Positions 35,846 to 44,874 of a stretch of DNA of 64,000 bases are shown here, piece by piece (within the stretch, counting starts at the first letter, position 1; each line of letters begins with the position of its first letter). Under the pieces are notes generated by a model. It saw only the letters and a list, made by a program, of their open reading frames with translations. It was not told where the DNA came from and searched no databases. Location of the stretch: NCBI GenBank assembly GCA_008501765.1, contig QQUE01000008.1:186001-250000 (forward strand), in the 5' to 3' direction. The position numbers and the translations under genes were made by a program. The DNA is from Calditrichota bacterium (lineage in GTDB: Bacteria; Zhuqueibacterota; Zhuqueibacteria; Zhuqueibacterales; Geothermadaptataceae).

Positions 35846-38431
35846 TTATTTCAGTAACAACATTGATTTTTTCATCACTTTGTTGCCGGTTTTCAGAACA
35901 TAGAAATACATACCGGTTGAAACTTTCATGCCAGATGTATTGTCACCGAGCCAAACGCTGTTATGAGTTCCGGAAGCCATTTCACTGTTAACAAGTGTTT
36001 TAACCAGTGCACCACGAATATCAAATATTTGCAGTTGCACATTCGCTGCTTCAGGCAGGCTGTAGCTAATGCTTGTTTCAGGATTAAATGGATTGGGATA
36101 GTTCTGCTCAAGACTAACTTCTGTTGGCATCAGTGTGGTTAGCATATCTTCAGCTTCTTTTGGACCAAGTTTCGCCAGAGCATCAAGATCAGCATACAAT
36201 GTGTAGGTTTCAAAATCATCCCATACCGTGAAACCGATCACCTGAACGATATATTGTCCGGCTGGCAGTGAAGGAATGGTCATTCTTTCCGGGGTATCCA
36301 GCGTCGCTGCAGATGCGAAAAAGATACCGCCATTGGTGATGTCCCAGATTACCACGTCAAGATCGTTTGTTGGATAAGAAGCCCAATCATGATCCCAAAC
36401 GAGGGCAAAATCTACATCGGTTTTTTCCTCGGGAACATTTACACCATAGAGATGTGACCAGCCCTGTGCAATTTCATCAGTCGCCAAGGGAGAAAGATTT
36501 GGATGCTGATTCAATTCCTCGATATAAATTTCAGCTTTTACACGGCCGGCATTGGTATAATCACCCATGAGAGTAACACGGACAATACCAAAATCGAGCA
36601 TGTCTTCCGTCAATGTAATACTTGTAGACGTTCCGACAAAACCAAATGCAAGGGTTTCCGCACGCGATGTTAACGCACTAACAACGGAAACTTCAAGATC
36701 GTCACCAAAGAGTTGGTTTTGATCAACCGGTGCATTTTCCTGCGTTACATTAATTGTAATGCTGTACCCTGCACTCTTGTAGCCAACATCGATGAAATAT
36801 TCTGTACGCTCACCAGGAATCATCCAGTCAGTTTCACGATAGAAATTATTGGACTGAACGAGTTTGATGTTGTTGTTACAAGCATATTTGATGTTATCAT
36901 GCAGGCTTGGTGAGGCCAATCCAACATCAGCAGGATTGACTGCGCCCCATGCCATTTCGGCTGCATAGAGATCGAGGAATCCGTATCCCTGGCTTTCCAT
37001 ACCGCTGTTGTCTTGAACCGCGTAAGGATTAGCACCGGCTAAAAGAGCTGCGCGCACTTCATTCTGCGTAGCACCTGGGTGTGCAGAAATCAAACATGCT
37101 GCAGCGCCGGCCACCATTGGTGATGAAAATGATGTACCACTACCAATCGTGATAAATCCATTCGGGCTTTGCATGAAAATCCAGTCACCAGGAGCGACAA
37201 TTTCAGGATCACAGCGGCCATCAGCATTCGGGCCACGTGAAGAAAATTCAGCTACCATATGCACATCATTAGCTCGCCACAGAGAACCGATTGGAGGGCC
37301 ATAAATAATGTCATAAGCAATTCGCTCGTATTCAGGAATAGAAGTAGCACCAACCGTCAAGTTGTTTTTACCTGCGCCGGGATCACCAATGGTCAAGCTG
37401 CTTGGGCCTTCGTTTCCTGCAGAAAAACAGGTGACGATACCGACATCTTGTAACATGGCAACCATTGCGCCGAAGAATGGATCATCGCCTGCGTTCAATG
37501 TCAAACCACCGAAAGATCCATTCAGAACCTGGAGGTTAATTCCACCTGGCTGACCATTGTTGTATTTTGTTTTTACATCGATAGCGTGATCAAATGCTGC
37601 GAGGATTATGCTATTCGAAGTAGAGCCAAATACATTGAAGATTTTTAAGGAATAAAACTCGGCAAACGGAGCCGTTCCGAGCATCGGAATTGCTGTTAAA
37701 CCACTGCCCAGATAATTTGGAATTGTCGATCCAGGAATATGTGTTTCAAATGCAACTGCCCAGTAATGACCATCAGGCAGAAAAATTAATGCATTTGCAC
37801 CAGCTGCAGTTGCGACATTGGTTCCGTGAGAAATATTACTTGGACTATTCGCATCATAACCATCACCGGTAAAATTTTCACCACCGAGGACGCGGCCGGC
37901 AATCGAAGATACTTCATTGACGCCTGTGTCCATGATACCAATGATAACGCCTTCGCCCAAATGGCCGGTTGCATCCCAAAAATCGGCTGCACGCGTCGTA
38001 ATAACATCTGTAACTAAACCTTCCTGAAGATCACGCAGATCAGCAAGATCAGACTTGGTTAATACCTGAGTTGTTGCACCAGTAAGTTCAACTTTATTAG
38101 GTACTTCACCATATCCTTCTTTGAATCGCTTGGATACCTCAGGCAATTTCATGGTCAAGTCTTTCGACAAATGCTTGATGCCTTCGTGGCGGTTCAATAC
38201 ATCAAATTCACGCCGAGGGATGCTAATGGCAATAGCGTCGATGTATTTGTATTCAAATTTTACTTCACCGCCCAATTTTTTGACATATGATACAACATCA
38301 GCATACGGTTTGTCAACAGAGACGATGATATCAACCATCTCATCTGCTGCGAATGCTGTTCCCGCACCTAGAAAAATTCCCAGAATCAAAGTGCAGGCCA
38401 AAAAGAATGTGGAATAACGTTCCTTTTTCAT
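35846..38431 (-). CDS. Secreted subtilisin-like serine peptidase (S8) with T9SS sorting tail
   Basis: The 861-residue exported protease has a signal peptide (residues 1-28), an I9-type propeptide (~30-100) and the S8 catalytic domain. The triad is Asp168 (GIMDTGVNE), His202 (SHGTNVA) and Ser434 (GSGTSFSSPMVAG). A beta-rich region follows, with a second jelly-roll-like domain near 640-750. The last ~85 residues are a type A type IX sorting domain (LEQNYPNPFNPETSISYSLP ending MKKSMLLLK), which should direct secretion and surface attachment or release. No T9SS genes are in the window. A ~270-base leader contains a tandem structured motif. An AAGAGGATTC site precedes the ATG. Confidence 0.94.
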   Translation of the reverse strand: MKKERYSTFFLACTLILGIFLGAGTAFAADEMVDIIVSVDKPYADVVSYVKKLGGEVKFEYKYIDAIAISIPRREFDVLNRHEGIKHLSKDLTMKLPEVSKRFKEGYGEVPNKVELTGATTQVLTKSDLADLRDLQEGLVTDVITTRAADFWDATGHLGEGVIIGIMDTGVNEVSSIAGRVLGGENFTGDGYDANSPSNISHGTNVATAAGANALIFLPDGHYWAVAFETHIPGSTIPNYLGSGLTAIPMLGTAPFAEFYSLKIFNVFGSTSNSIILAAFDHAIDVKTKYNNGQPGGINLQVLNGSFGGLTLNAGDDPFFGAMVAMLQDVGIVTCFSAGNEGPSSLTIGDPGAGKNNLTVGATSIPEYERIAYDIIYGPPIGSLWRANDVHMVAEFSSRGPNADGRCDPEIVAPGDWIFMQSPNGFITIGSGTSFSSPMVAGAAACLISAHPGATQNEVRAALLAGANPYAVQDNSGMESQGYGFLDLYAAEMAWGAVNPADVGLASPSLHDNIKYACNNNIKLVQSNNFYRETDWMIPGERTEYFIDVGYKSAGYSITINVTQENAPVDQNQLFGDDLEVSVVSALTSRAETLAFGFVGTSTSITLTEDMLDFGIVRVTLMGDYTNAGRVKAEIYIEELNQHPNLSPLATDEIAQGWSHLYGVNVPEEKTDVDFALVWDHDWASYPTNDLDVVIWDITNGGIFFASAATLDTPERMTIPSLPAGQYIVQVIGFTVWDDFETYTLYADLDALAKLGPKEAEDMLTTLMPTEVSLEQNYPNPFNPETSISYSLPEAANVQLQIFDIRGALVKTLVNSEMASGTHNSVWLGDNTSGMKVSTGMYFYVLKTGNKVMKKSMLLLK

Positions 38432-38567
38432 GTAGAATCCTCTTTTTTTTGATGTTTGTGGAACAGTTTTACACTAATAGGTAAAGGGTGATTATTTTTT
38501 TCGGGAAACCTCCTTTCTTTTACTTTACCGATCCATTCCCGGCCTGATTGACCTAAAGAAGATATGT

Positions 38568-38664
38568 GGCGACTTACTCCTCACCCACAGTGGACTGACT
38601 CAACGTCAAAATGCCAGAACGCTCTACTCCTCATTTTTCCATGGTCACAAAAATGGAGCGACTC
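38568..38664 (-). ncRNA. Candidate tandem structured RNA motif in the subtilase leader
   Basis: Read on the minus strand, two units share the same frame: GAGTC-NN-TCCA, a hairpin, then TGAGGAGTA followed by a C/G-rich end. Unit 1 (38664-38620) has the hairpin CATTTTT/AAAAATG. Unit 2 (38601-38568) has a shorter CAC/GTG hairpin. Shared sequence outside the hairpins with different, self-complementary insides suggests a conserved fold, as in tandem riboswitch aptamers. It matches no riboswitch class I can recall. Unit 2 ends ~135 bases before the start codon. Confidence 0.5.
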
Positions 38665-39146
38665 CCTTCCGCGACACCGGATAGCAGATCGAAAATCAAA
38701 TTTTAATTTGGTTTAAAATTTTGTTTAAATTTAAATTAAGTTAATGATGGCACGTTGCTCTCATCCGTATGAATTGTGTGCCGGAAATGTTGTTGAAGAA
38801 TTGGAGGTAGGATCAGTCCCTTGAGACTACCGCTGTTAATGTTATAATAATATATGCAGGTAGGATAAAATGCAGAAAATATTTAAGTAAGATAGGCGTT
38901 TTTTTTTATAATTTTAATTTGGCTTAAAATATAACGAAATATTGTGAAAAGCAGTATTAGAAATTACTGAAATAGAATGACTGATAAAATTGAACAGCGA
39001 TAACGTGTTATGCAAAATTGAAATTTAGACGGGTTTTAGTTAAAATTTTTAGTGCATTCATCATTTTCGTGATACCCACATGTTTTTAGTGGGAATTCAT
39101 GCAATCAAAATGGTGGATAAGCGACTACTTTCTCGCTTGGCGATTG

Positions 39147-39224
39147 CTGCGCCGAACTTCGTTTCGTCTAAAAGATTGTCGAGCCGAAAGGTCGACGAAG
39201 TAAAACAGTTTTTGTTAGGCGCAG
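39147..39224. repeat. Nested inverted repeat, possible structured RNA
   Basis: Three nested pairs are visible: CTGCGCC/GGCGCAG on the outside, ACTTCGT/ACGAAGT within, and GTCGA/TCGAC around a GCCGAAAGG loop. The segment lies ~80 bases past the stop codon of the minus-strand GT2 gene. It may be the end of that transcript or an independent element. Confidence 0.45.
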
Positions 39225-39306
39225 TAAAATGACATGGCAATTGCAACAAGCTTTGAAATCGACAGAACTAAACACAACGGATTAGCGATATTTTTTAGGC
39301 AACATT

Positions 39307-40431
39307 TCACAACTTATAGACTCTTCCCTTCCACACTACAGTTTTATGAAAGAGAACCATCGGTATGAGCAATAAACTGTAGCAAATACTGAAGAAGGGA
39401 TAGACCCATGCCTTGTTTTGCAGGGAATTCAGGTCTAATCTTGAGCTGAAATAGCGGATCAATGTGGTATCTATTAGAAGAATAAGGCATGCACTAATTA
39501 GCGCAGTAAAATGGCTCCCGGAAATCAACAAAATTGCAGGTAGTATTTTTCCAACAAATCCTAGAATAACGATGAATTTTGCTTTACGGGAAATATCTCG
39601 TCCGCCGAGAATCCAACGTTTTCTTTGTGTAAGAAAGCTGTTTAACGTACGTGCCGGAGCGCTGGATACAATTATCTTTTTATCTGCACAGAGTTTAATG
39701 ATTTTACCACACTCTTGAAATTGACGCATTAAAGTATAATCTTCAACGACGCTGAAACCTGCCTTCTCGAAGCCCCCAACCGCAAAATAGTCGTCCCGGC
39801 GGAAACTCATGTTGTTGCCGATTATGCTCAGCGGAAATCCCCATTCTGCTGCGGCGCTTCCGGTGCTGAGAATGTAGAGCCAATCCTGCGATTGCAAGCG
39901 GTAAAATAATCGGCCGTTTGCAGATTCGTTTGTAATGATTGTTACTCCACCTACCATTGCAGTATCGCGCTCATAGTGGTTTAAAAAGCCGCGAATCCAG
40001 GATTGGGGTAAAATACAATCGGCATCTGTGATGCAAATTATATCACCTCTGGCTATTTGCATTGCGTTATGCAATGCATTCGCCTTGCCATTGAGATTTG
40101 GGTATTTTACCTGAGGCGAAATGACCTCAAGATTTTGCATTTTCTGTTTTTGTGCATTTGCAATAGTTCGTGTCCGATCGGTGGATTCATCGTCGATAAA
40201 TATGATTTCGAATAAATTGACCGGATAATCCAGTTGTTCCAGGCTGGAGAAGAGAGGTGGCAGGTTTCGCTCTTCATTGCGGGCTGCGATGAGAATGCTG
40301 ACGAAAGGTAAATTTGATTCATTTATTTGCGACGGTTCTCTCTGCCGCCGAATTCCTGCGACAACTAAAATTGACAAAAGAAGATAATTAAGCAGTATAA
40401 TTGAGGAAATAACAATCCCAATTTCAGCCAT
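39307..40431 (-). CDS. Membrane GT2 glycosyltransferase (processive type)
   Basis: The 374-residue protein has an N-terminal membrane helix (IVISSIILLNYLLLSILVVAG), a GT2 domain and two or three C-terminal membrane helices. GT2 motifs are VSILIAARNEERN, the D-D-E segment FIDDESTDRT, the metal site ITDADCILP, and the processivity motif TQRKRWILGG, typical of cellulose/hyaluronan-synthase-like enzymes. It is the last gene of the eight-gene envelope operon and overlaps the gene upstream by 8 bases. The likely role is assembly of a polysaccharide or glycolipid at the inner membrane; the sugar is unknown. Confidence 0.88.
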   Translation of the reverse strand: MAEIGIVISSIILLNYLLLSILVVAGIRRQREPSQINESNLPFVSILIAARNEERNLPPLFSSLEQLDYPVNLFEIIFIDDESTDRTRTIANAQKQKMQNLEVISPQVKYPNLNGKANALHNAMQIARGDIICITDADCILPQSWIRGFLNHYERDTAMVGGVTIITNESANGRLFYRLQSQDWLYILSTGSAAAEWGFPLSIIGNNMSFRRDDYFAVGGFEKAGFSVVEDYTLMRQFQECGKIIKLCADKKIIVSSAPARTLNSFLTQRKRWILGGRDISRKAKFIVILGFVGKILPAILLISGSHFTALISACLILLIDTTLIRYFSSRLDLNSLQNKAWVYPFFSICYSLLLIPMVLFHKTVVWKGRVYKL

Positions 40432-41608
40432 GCGTGAGTTCCTCAGCCGTCACGCTGAATTGATCGCCACGCCAATCAAAGCGGCTAAATGTGCCCAAAA
40501 ACCCGAACAAAACTATATAAAATGGATGCAAAAAGGCGGTCGGGATAAAATATTTAAGCAAATCTGATTCCTGATAGGCTGTCGCTGCTTTTCTTAAAAA
40601 AATCCATTCAAAGATTGATTTTAAAATCCAGGCAGCAAGCGCAGCGATGCCGGTTTTTGTAAATCCTAAAAAAATTAATGGAAGGCAGATGGTCAGCATA
40701 AAATTAAAAAAATAGATCGCTACCAATGCTGTGACGAGGGGCCAGGCATAGTGTGCTCCCTTGCTCGCATAGCGAATTCGCTGATTCCAGAATGAACTCC
40801 ATGTGGCCGGGGCTGCCGCAGGCACAAAAGCTTTGGGATTCAATCCGTAGGAAAAACGGCCGATATTCTTTTCGCCAACTTTAAGAATGAACAGATCATC
40901 ATCCCCGGAAACCCAATGTTGAATTCCTTCGAAGCCTTTGGCTTGCAAATAGGTTTTCCGCCGATAACTCAAATTGCACCCGGCAGCTGTAGCAGGTTTT
41001 CCGAGCCCGGCTGTAGCTGCCGCAACGGCCGCGATGGAGAAAAATTCCAAGGCGAGCATCTTTTCAAGCAGTCTGGGAAGCGGTTTATCGAAGCGGTACG
41101 GTGAATAACCGATGACCCCGGCCGTGTCTTTTTTATAACAGGCTAAAGTAGCTTTTATCCAGGTTGGGGGAGGGGTGCAATCGGCGTCTGTTAGCATAAT
41201 AATTTCGCCTTTGGTTGCGCGAATGGCCATATCCAAAGCTCTTTTTTTAGGCGCAAATTCATGCAATAAATCTTTGATGTGTATCGCTTTCAGCGCGGGC
41301 ACGTCGTTCGATGCTGCATCCAATATTTCCGCTGTGCCATCCGTTGAACGGTCGTTGACAATGCAGATTTCAAGTTTTTCTCGCGGATAATCGAGTGTGC
41401 TCAAGTGGTGCAATAAAACGGGCAAATTATGTTCTTCGTTGCGTGCTGCTACAATCACTGTGACGGTGGGTAAGTTTTTAGATCCAAAAAACGGCAACTC
41501 ACTTTTTATGGTTTGTTGTAAAATGGCAAATCCCTTCCGCAAAAACAGCAGGGCAGCGCAATAGCCAAGAACCAGTAGACTGAGAAAGGTGATAAAAAAA
41601 TACAACAT
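40424..41608 (-). CDS. Membrane GT2 glycosyltransferase
   Basis: The 394-residue protein has an N-terminal helix (MLYFFITFLSLLVLGYCAAL), a GT2 domain (VTVIVAARNEEHNLP, VNDRSTDGT, MLTDADCTPPP) and C-terminal membrane segments from ~residue 285. The acceptor-side motif is NQRIRYASKG, a variant of QxxRW. Its closest relative in the window is the adjacent gene, so the pair probably arose by duplication and may add consecutive sugars. It is translationally coupled to its neighbour. Confidence 0.88.
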   Translation of the reverse strand: MLYFFITFLSLLVLGYCAALLFLRKGFAILQQTIKSELPFFGSKNLPTVTVIVAARNEEHNLPVLLHHLSTLDYPREKLEICIVNDRSTDGTAEILDAASNDVPALKAIHIKDLLHEFAPKKRALDMAIRATKGEIIMLTDADCTPPPTWIKATLACYKKDTAGVIGYSPYRFDKPLPRLLEKMLALEFFSIAAVAAATAGLGKPATAAGCNLSYRRKTYLQAKGFEGIQHWVSGDDDLFILKVGEKNIGRFSYGLNPKAFVPAAAPATWSSFWNQRIRYASKGAHYAWPLVTALVAIYFFNFMLTICLPLIFLGFTKTGIAALAAWILKSIFEWIFLRKAATAYQESDLLKYFIPTAFLHPFYIVLFGFLGTFSRFDWRGDQFSVTAEELTHG

Positions 41609-41697
41609 GAATGCTCCAAAACAGGAAATATAATTCGTCTGTAGATAGTTTTATTTTGCTATCAATTACGGCAACTTTTCCACCGTGAAATCTTGTC

Positions 41698-43263
41698 CTA
41701 ATAATTGAATCTCAGGTAAAATTGTCCAAATCGTTCCACCCCATTTCGATTTTTTTCCAAGGCATAATTGTGCCACTTGCGAAAAGTCAGATCAAATCCT
41801 AAAAAAAGATCGCGGATAAATTGCTGCCTCAATCCAAGACCAAATTCAGAATTTTTTTCGACTGTTCCGTGGAGAAATTTTTTGAAGCGGCCATCATCTT
41901 CGTAAGTATGCTGATCCGTAATCGTTCCCCGTCCTTTGCGAACAAAAGCGTAGCGCAATTCCCACCGGCTGTCACGATGCGGTTGATAATAAAGCCTGAA
42001 TCGGACCCGATCGGCGTTGGGACCCAGTTTTGAGCCGAGACTTTCTCCATAGTGGGAATATACATTGGCGCTGTCATTGTGGGTGTAAAACCAGGGATCG
42101 ATGCGGGTGTAAGTGCCCTTGACTTCAAATTCTGAGAAGTGAAAGGGCGCAGCCCAATGAAAGCCGCTGTGAATCGCTATTTTGTTCCCCCAGTGGGTTC
42201 CGAGAGCAAAATCGCTGGAAAAATCGTCGACAAAAATCTCGAGAAATGCGCGCAAACCCGGATGAAGAAACAGGCTGAGATCGCCGCCGAGCATGTTGTT
42301 GTCAAGGTCACCCAGCTGGTGCTCCATTACGTGGTAGGGCAAAATTGGATTAAGATAGCTCCATTCGCGGTCTCGATTTCCGTAGACCAGCGTTTCATAA
42401 AGTGCGAGCTGAACTCGTTTTGATAAGAGAAAATCAAGCCGATGGCCGATTAAGTACCGTTGTGTTGCAACACCGCTCAAATTTGCATGAAAGTAGGAAA
42501 ACCGAAGTTTACGAAAATCAAGATTCAGCCGAATTAAATCCATCGGCTGCGTGCTCAGGCCAAGCGCCAGGCGATCGTCGAGCCCGGAGCCCCAGCTTAA
42601 ATAATCCCGCCCGGCAAGAAAATGAAAGCGGCCAAATTTTCCCGCCAGATACCCTGTGGCCTGATCTGTAAATGCACTTTCCCCAACCTGAACACTTATT
42701 TTGCCGCTATTGACGTCAAATTGTTCCTGTGAATTAGCGCCTCGAATCATCGTATTAAATGCATGTGCGCCAAAACCAAGTCGTCGGCCAAACATACCAC
42801 GCAATTCCCCACCCATAGTTGTTTCGGAAATCTCGTTATCTTTCAAGCCAAAATCACTGCGACGGAACGCAAAGTTTTGATCCCCGAATAAATCGAAAAA
42901 AAACTGCGTTTCGCCCTCACTCAAGCGATAAATATGGCGATCGTGATCCCGCGTGAGCGCCACGTCTGGCTCAGGATCAGAAAATTCCTGCAGCATCTGA
43001 TGTGCTAGTTGCGCATCGGCAGGTGAAAGTTGATCTTTTTTCTCATTTATTTCCCAGAGAATTAAACGTATCTGAGAGCGGGAGAGGGGCAATAGCCGCA
43101 AGCTATAAGATGAAAAGAGTTGCAAGGTTTCTGCTTTTTGTAAAAGCGGGTAAACCTGGTGCTGCAGATTAACTGTTGCTACCTGCGCTGATGCTGAACA
43201 GGTTAAAAACAGGAAGATTAAAATGAAAATTGTGAAATTTATTTTTACGGTCTGTTTGAGCAT
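41698..43263 (-). CDS. Wzi/capsule-assembly-like outer membrane beta-barrel
   Basis: The 521-residue protein starts with a signal peptide (IFILIFLFLTCSASAQ), then a short helical segment (~residues 40-95). A long series of alternating amphipathic strands fills the rest, ending in FYLRFNY with the terminal aromatic expected for Bam-assembled barrels. The pattern, including FHFLAGRDYLSWGSG and FLEIFVDDFSSDF, resembles the capsule-assembly Wzi family common in Bacteroidota and related phyla. Wzi anchors surface polysaccharide, which fits the surrounding glycosyltransferases. The family call is by pattern only. Confidence 0.68.
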   Translation of the reverse strand: MLKQTVKINFTIFILIFLFLTCSASAQVATVNLQHQVYPLLQKAETLQLFSSYSLRLLPLSRSQIRLILWEINEKKDQLSPADAQLAHQMLQEFSDPEPDVALTRDHDRHIYRLSEGETQFFFDLFGDQNFAFRRSDFGLKDNEISETTMGGELRGMFGRRLGFGAHAFNTMIRGANSQEQFDVNSGKISVQVGESAFTDQATGYLAGKFGRFHFLAGRDYLSWGSGLDDRLALGLSTQPMDLIRLNLDFRKLRFSYFHANLSGVATQRYLIGHRLDFLLSKRVQLALYETLVYGNRDREWSYLNPILPYHVMEHQLGDLDNNMLGGDLSLFLHPGLRAFLEIFVDDFSSDFALGTHWGNKIAIHSGFHWAAPFHFSEFEVKGTYTRIDPWFYTHNDSANVYSHYGESLGSKLGPNADRVRFRLYYQPHRDSRWELRYAFVRKGRGTITDQHTYEDDGRFKKFLHGTVEKNSEFGLGLRQQFIRDLFLGFDLTFRKWHNYALEKNRNGVERFGQFYLRFNY

Positions 43264-43294
43264 TATAAATTTTATGAGCTATTCATTGGTGAAT

Positions 43295-43960
43295 TTATTT
43301 TTTCAATATCTCTGGAATGAGCCCAAAAGTTTTACCAGCCTCAAGCCAGTATTCAATTGCCATTTCCAGTGCGAATATCATGTTCGATGCCTGCGGCGCA
43401 CCATCGTGCAGCAGCACAATCTCTCCCGGCTTCACATATTGATTCAAGATTGCAGCGAGATTGTTTTTTTGCCAATAGTGATAATTATAATCGGCTGCAG
43501 AAAAAGACCACAAAACAACAGTGTAACCTAATTCTTGACACAGTTTCATTATTCGGGGATTCCATGCACCATACGGCGGTCGAAAAATATAGCGAAATCC
43601 CGACAATTCTGCAACACAATCATGGCCGCGCTTCAATTCGTCAGCAATGGCTGCACACTGTTTAAATCGTAAATTTAAATGCTGCCAGCCATGATTTCCG
43701 ACGATATGCCCACACTGACAGATTTCCTCAGCCAGCCCCGGATTCGAAATAACATTCTTCCCTGTGAGGAAAAACGTTGCTTTGACGTCGAATTTGTCGA
43801 GTAATTTAAGCAGTGCTGGCGTATTCTGCACGTGAGGGCCATCGTCAAAAGTGAGATAAATTTTTTTATCTCCATGTGGTGCTTTTGCAATTGTATTCCT
43901 GAAAAACAATGGCATCGGTTTATGAATCGAGCTATGTAAAAATACAGAGAGTCGGTTCAT
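43295..43960 (-). CDS. Polysaccharide deacetylase (NodB-type, CE4)
   Basis: The 221-residue enzyme has the CE4 motifs in order: TFDDGPHVQN (catalytic base and metal Asp), HGWQHLNL (metal-binding H-x3-H), RPPYGAWN, and a final LLHDGAP. It would remove N- or O-acetyl groups from a polysaccharide or lipid-linked sugar. No signal peptide is evident, so a cytoplasmic or membrane-face role on a lipid-linked precursor is plausible. It overlaps the upstream flippase-like gene by 4 bases. Confidence 0.9.
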   Translation of the reverse strand: MNRLSVFLHSSIHKPMPLFFRNTIAKAPHGDKKIYLTFDDGPHVQNTPALLKLLDKFDVKATFFLTGKNVISNPGLAEEICQCGHIVGNHGWQHLNLRFKQCAAIADELKRGHDCVAELSGFRYIFRPPYGAWNPRIMKLCQELGYTVVLWSFSAADYNYHYWQKNNLAAILNQYVKPGEIVLLHDGAPQASNMIFALEMAIEYWLEAGKTFGLIPEILKK

Positions 43961-44874
43961 TTCTTCAACAATTTCATCTTGAAAATGAATGGGATACCTA
44001 TGACAGCAGGAAGCACTACATTGATGAAAAATATAACCAATGCCGCCAAAACTCCGGCGTCCGGATTCGCGGCAACATGCTGCATTAAAGCTGCCGCAAT
44101 GCCTTCGCGCGTTCCCAAATCCCCAATTGTGAAGGGGAGTATGGATTTAAAAAAATGAACCAAAGCAGCAACGGAAAGAGCCGAGACAAAAGAAATATCA
44201 GTTAGAGAATTTAGAATTATTGCGGTTTGAATAATAAAAATCGCTACAAATAATAGAGAGATCGATAGCAAAACCAGAACGGATTTGATTTTTAAAAGGG
44301 AGCGAGATTTCGAAAAATAAAAATGCAATTTTTCCGTGAGTTTCGGATTCATTTTCATGAGAAGTATCAGAGCGAAAATTAATACGAAAACCGCGAGAAT
44401 TATGTAGGTTGAATCAGGAAAATAATCCCGAAATATTTGTGACTTGCTGTCCAGAAAAACAGCGGCAATTCCTGCCCAGAAAAGTAAGGAAAGCAGTGTG
44501 AAAAATCTTTCGATAATCGCGAGAAAGGAGACTTTCTTCCAGGAAATATTTTGAATAAAAAGAGCCCGCCCCAATTCACCGATTCGTCCGGGAGTAAATA
44601 AACCGAGTGTGGCTGATCCAAAAAATGAACGAACGGTGATGCCCAATTTAACCTCAGAATTGGCCGCGCGCAGAAGAAAATGCCACCGCAAAAGCTGCGT
44701 TCCGATGTTGGCAAACCACAGCGCAAAACAGTAAAAAATGGCCGCTGGTGAAATATCTCGCCAATTGAGTTCATCGATGTTGAAATATGAAAAAACAATC
44801 CAGATTATAAATACCGTAAATAGAATTTTCAAAAAGAATAGTGCGACGGATTTAATGCCCATCAGTATTCTCAA
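43957..44874 (-). CDS. Lysylphosphatidylglycerol synthase TM-region/AglD-like membrane protein
   Basis: The 305-residue integral membrane protein has about eight helices and the family-typical segment ILPFTIGDLGTREG near residue 240. The family includes the flippase half of MprF and proteins of unknown function that accompany glycosyltransferases, where they are suspected lipid or glycolipid flippases. It is coupled by 4-base overlaps to genes on both sides. I infer transport of a lipid-linked intermediate of this operon. Confidence 0.82.
   Translation of the reverse strand: MRILMGIKSVALFFLKILFTVFIIWIVFSYFNIDELNWRDISPAAIFYCFALWFANIGTQLLRWHFLLRAANSEVKLGITVRSFFGSATLGLFTPGRIGELGRALFIQNISWKKVSFLAIIERFFTLLSLLFWAGIAAVFLDSKSQIFRDYFPDSTYIILAVFVLIFALILLMKMNPKLTEKLHFYFSKSRSLLKIKSVLVLLSISLLFVAIFIIQTAIILNSLTDISFVSALSVAALVHFFKSILPFTIGDLGTREGIAAALMQHVAANPDAGVLAALVIFFINVVLPAVIGIPFIFKMKLLKK

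Larger units (their letters stand above)
38432..39306. other. Long leader and intergenic region upstream of the subtilase
   Basis: On the minus strand it would supply the subtilase promoter and 5' leader, including the tandem motif listed separately. Toward the other end is a structured ~78-base segment (39147-39224). No coding sequence is convincing. Confidence 0.6.

Noticed and set aside
40957-40980. Sigma-28-like CCGATAA inside the GT2 gene
   Set aside because: It lies within a coding region on the opposite strand with no -35 match, so it is treated as chance.
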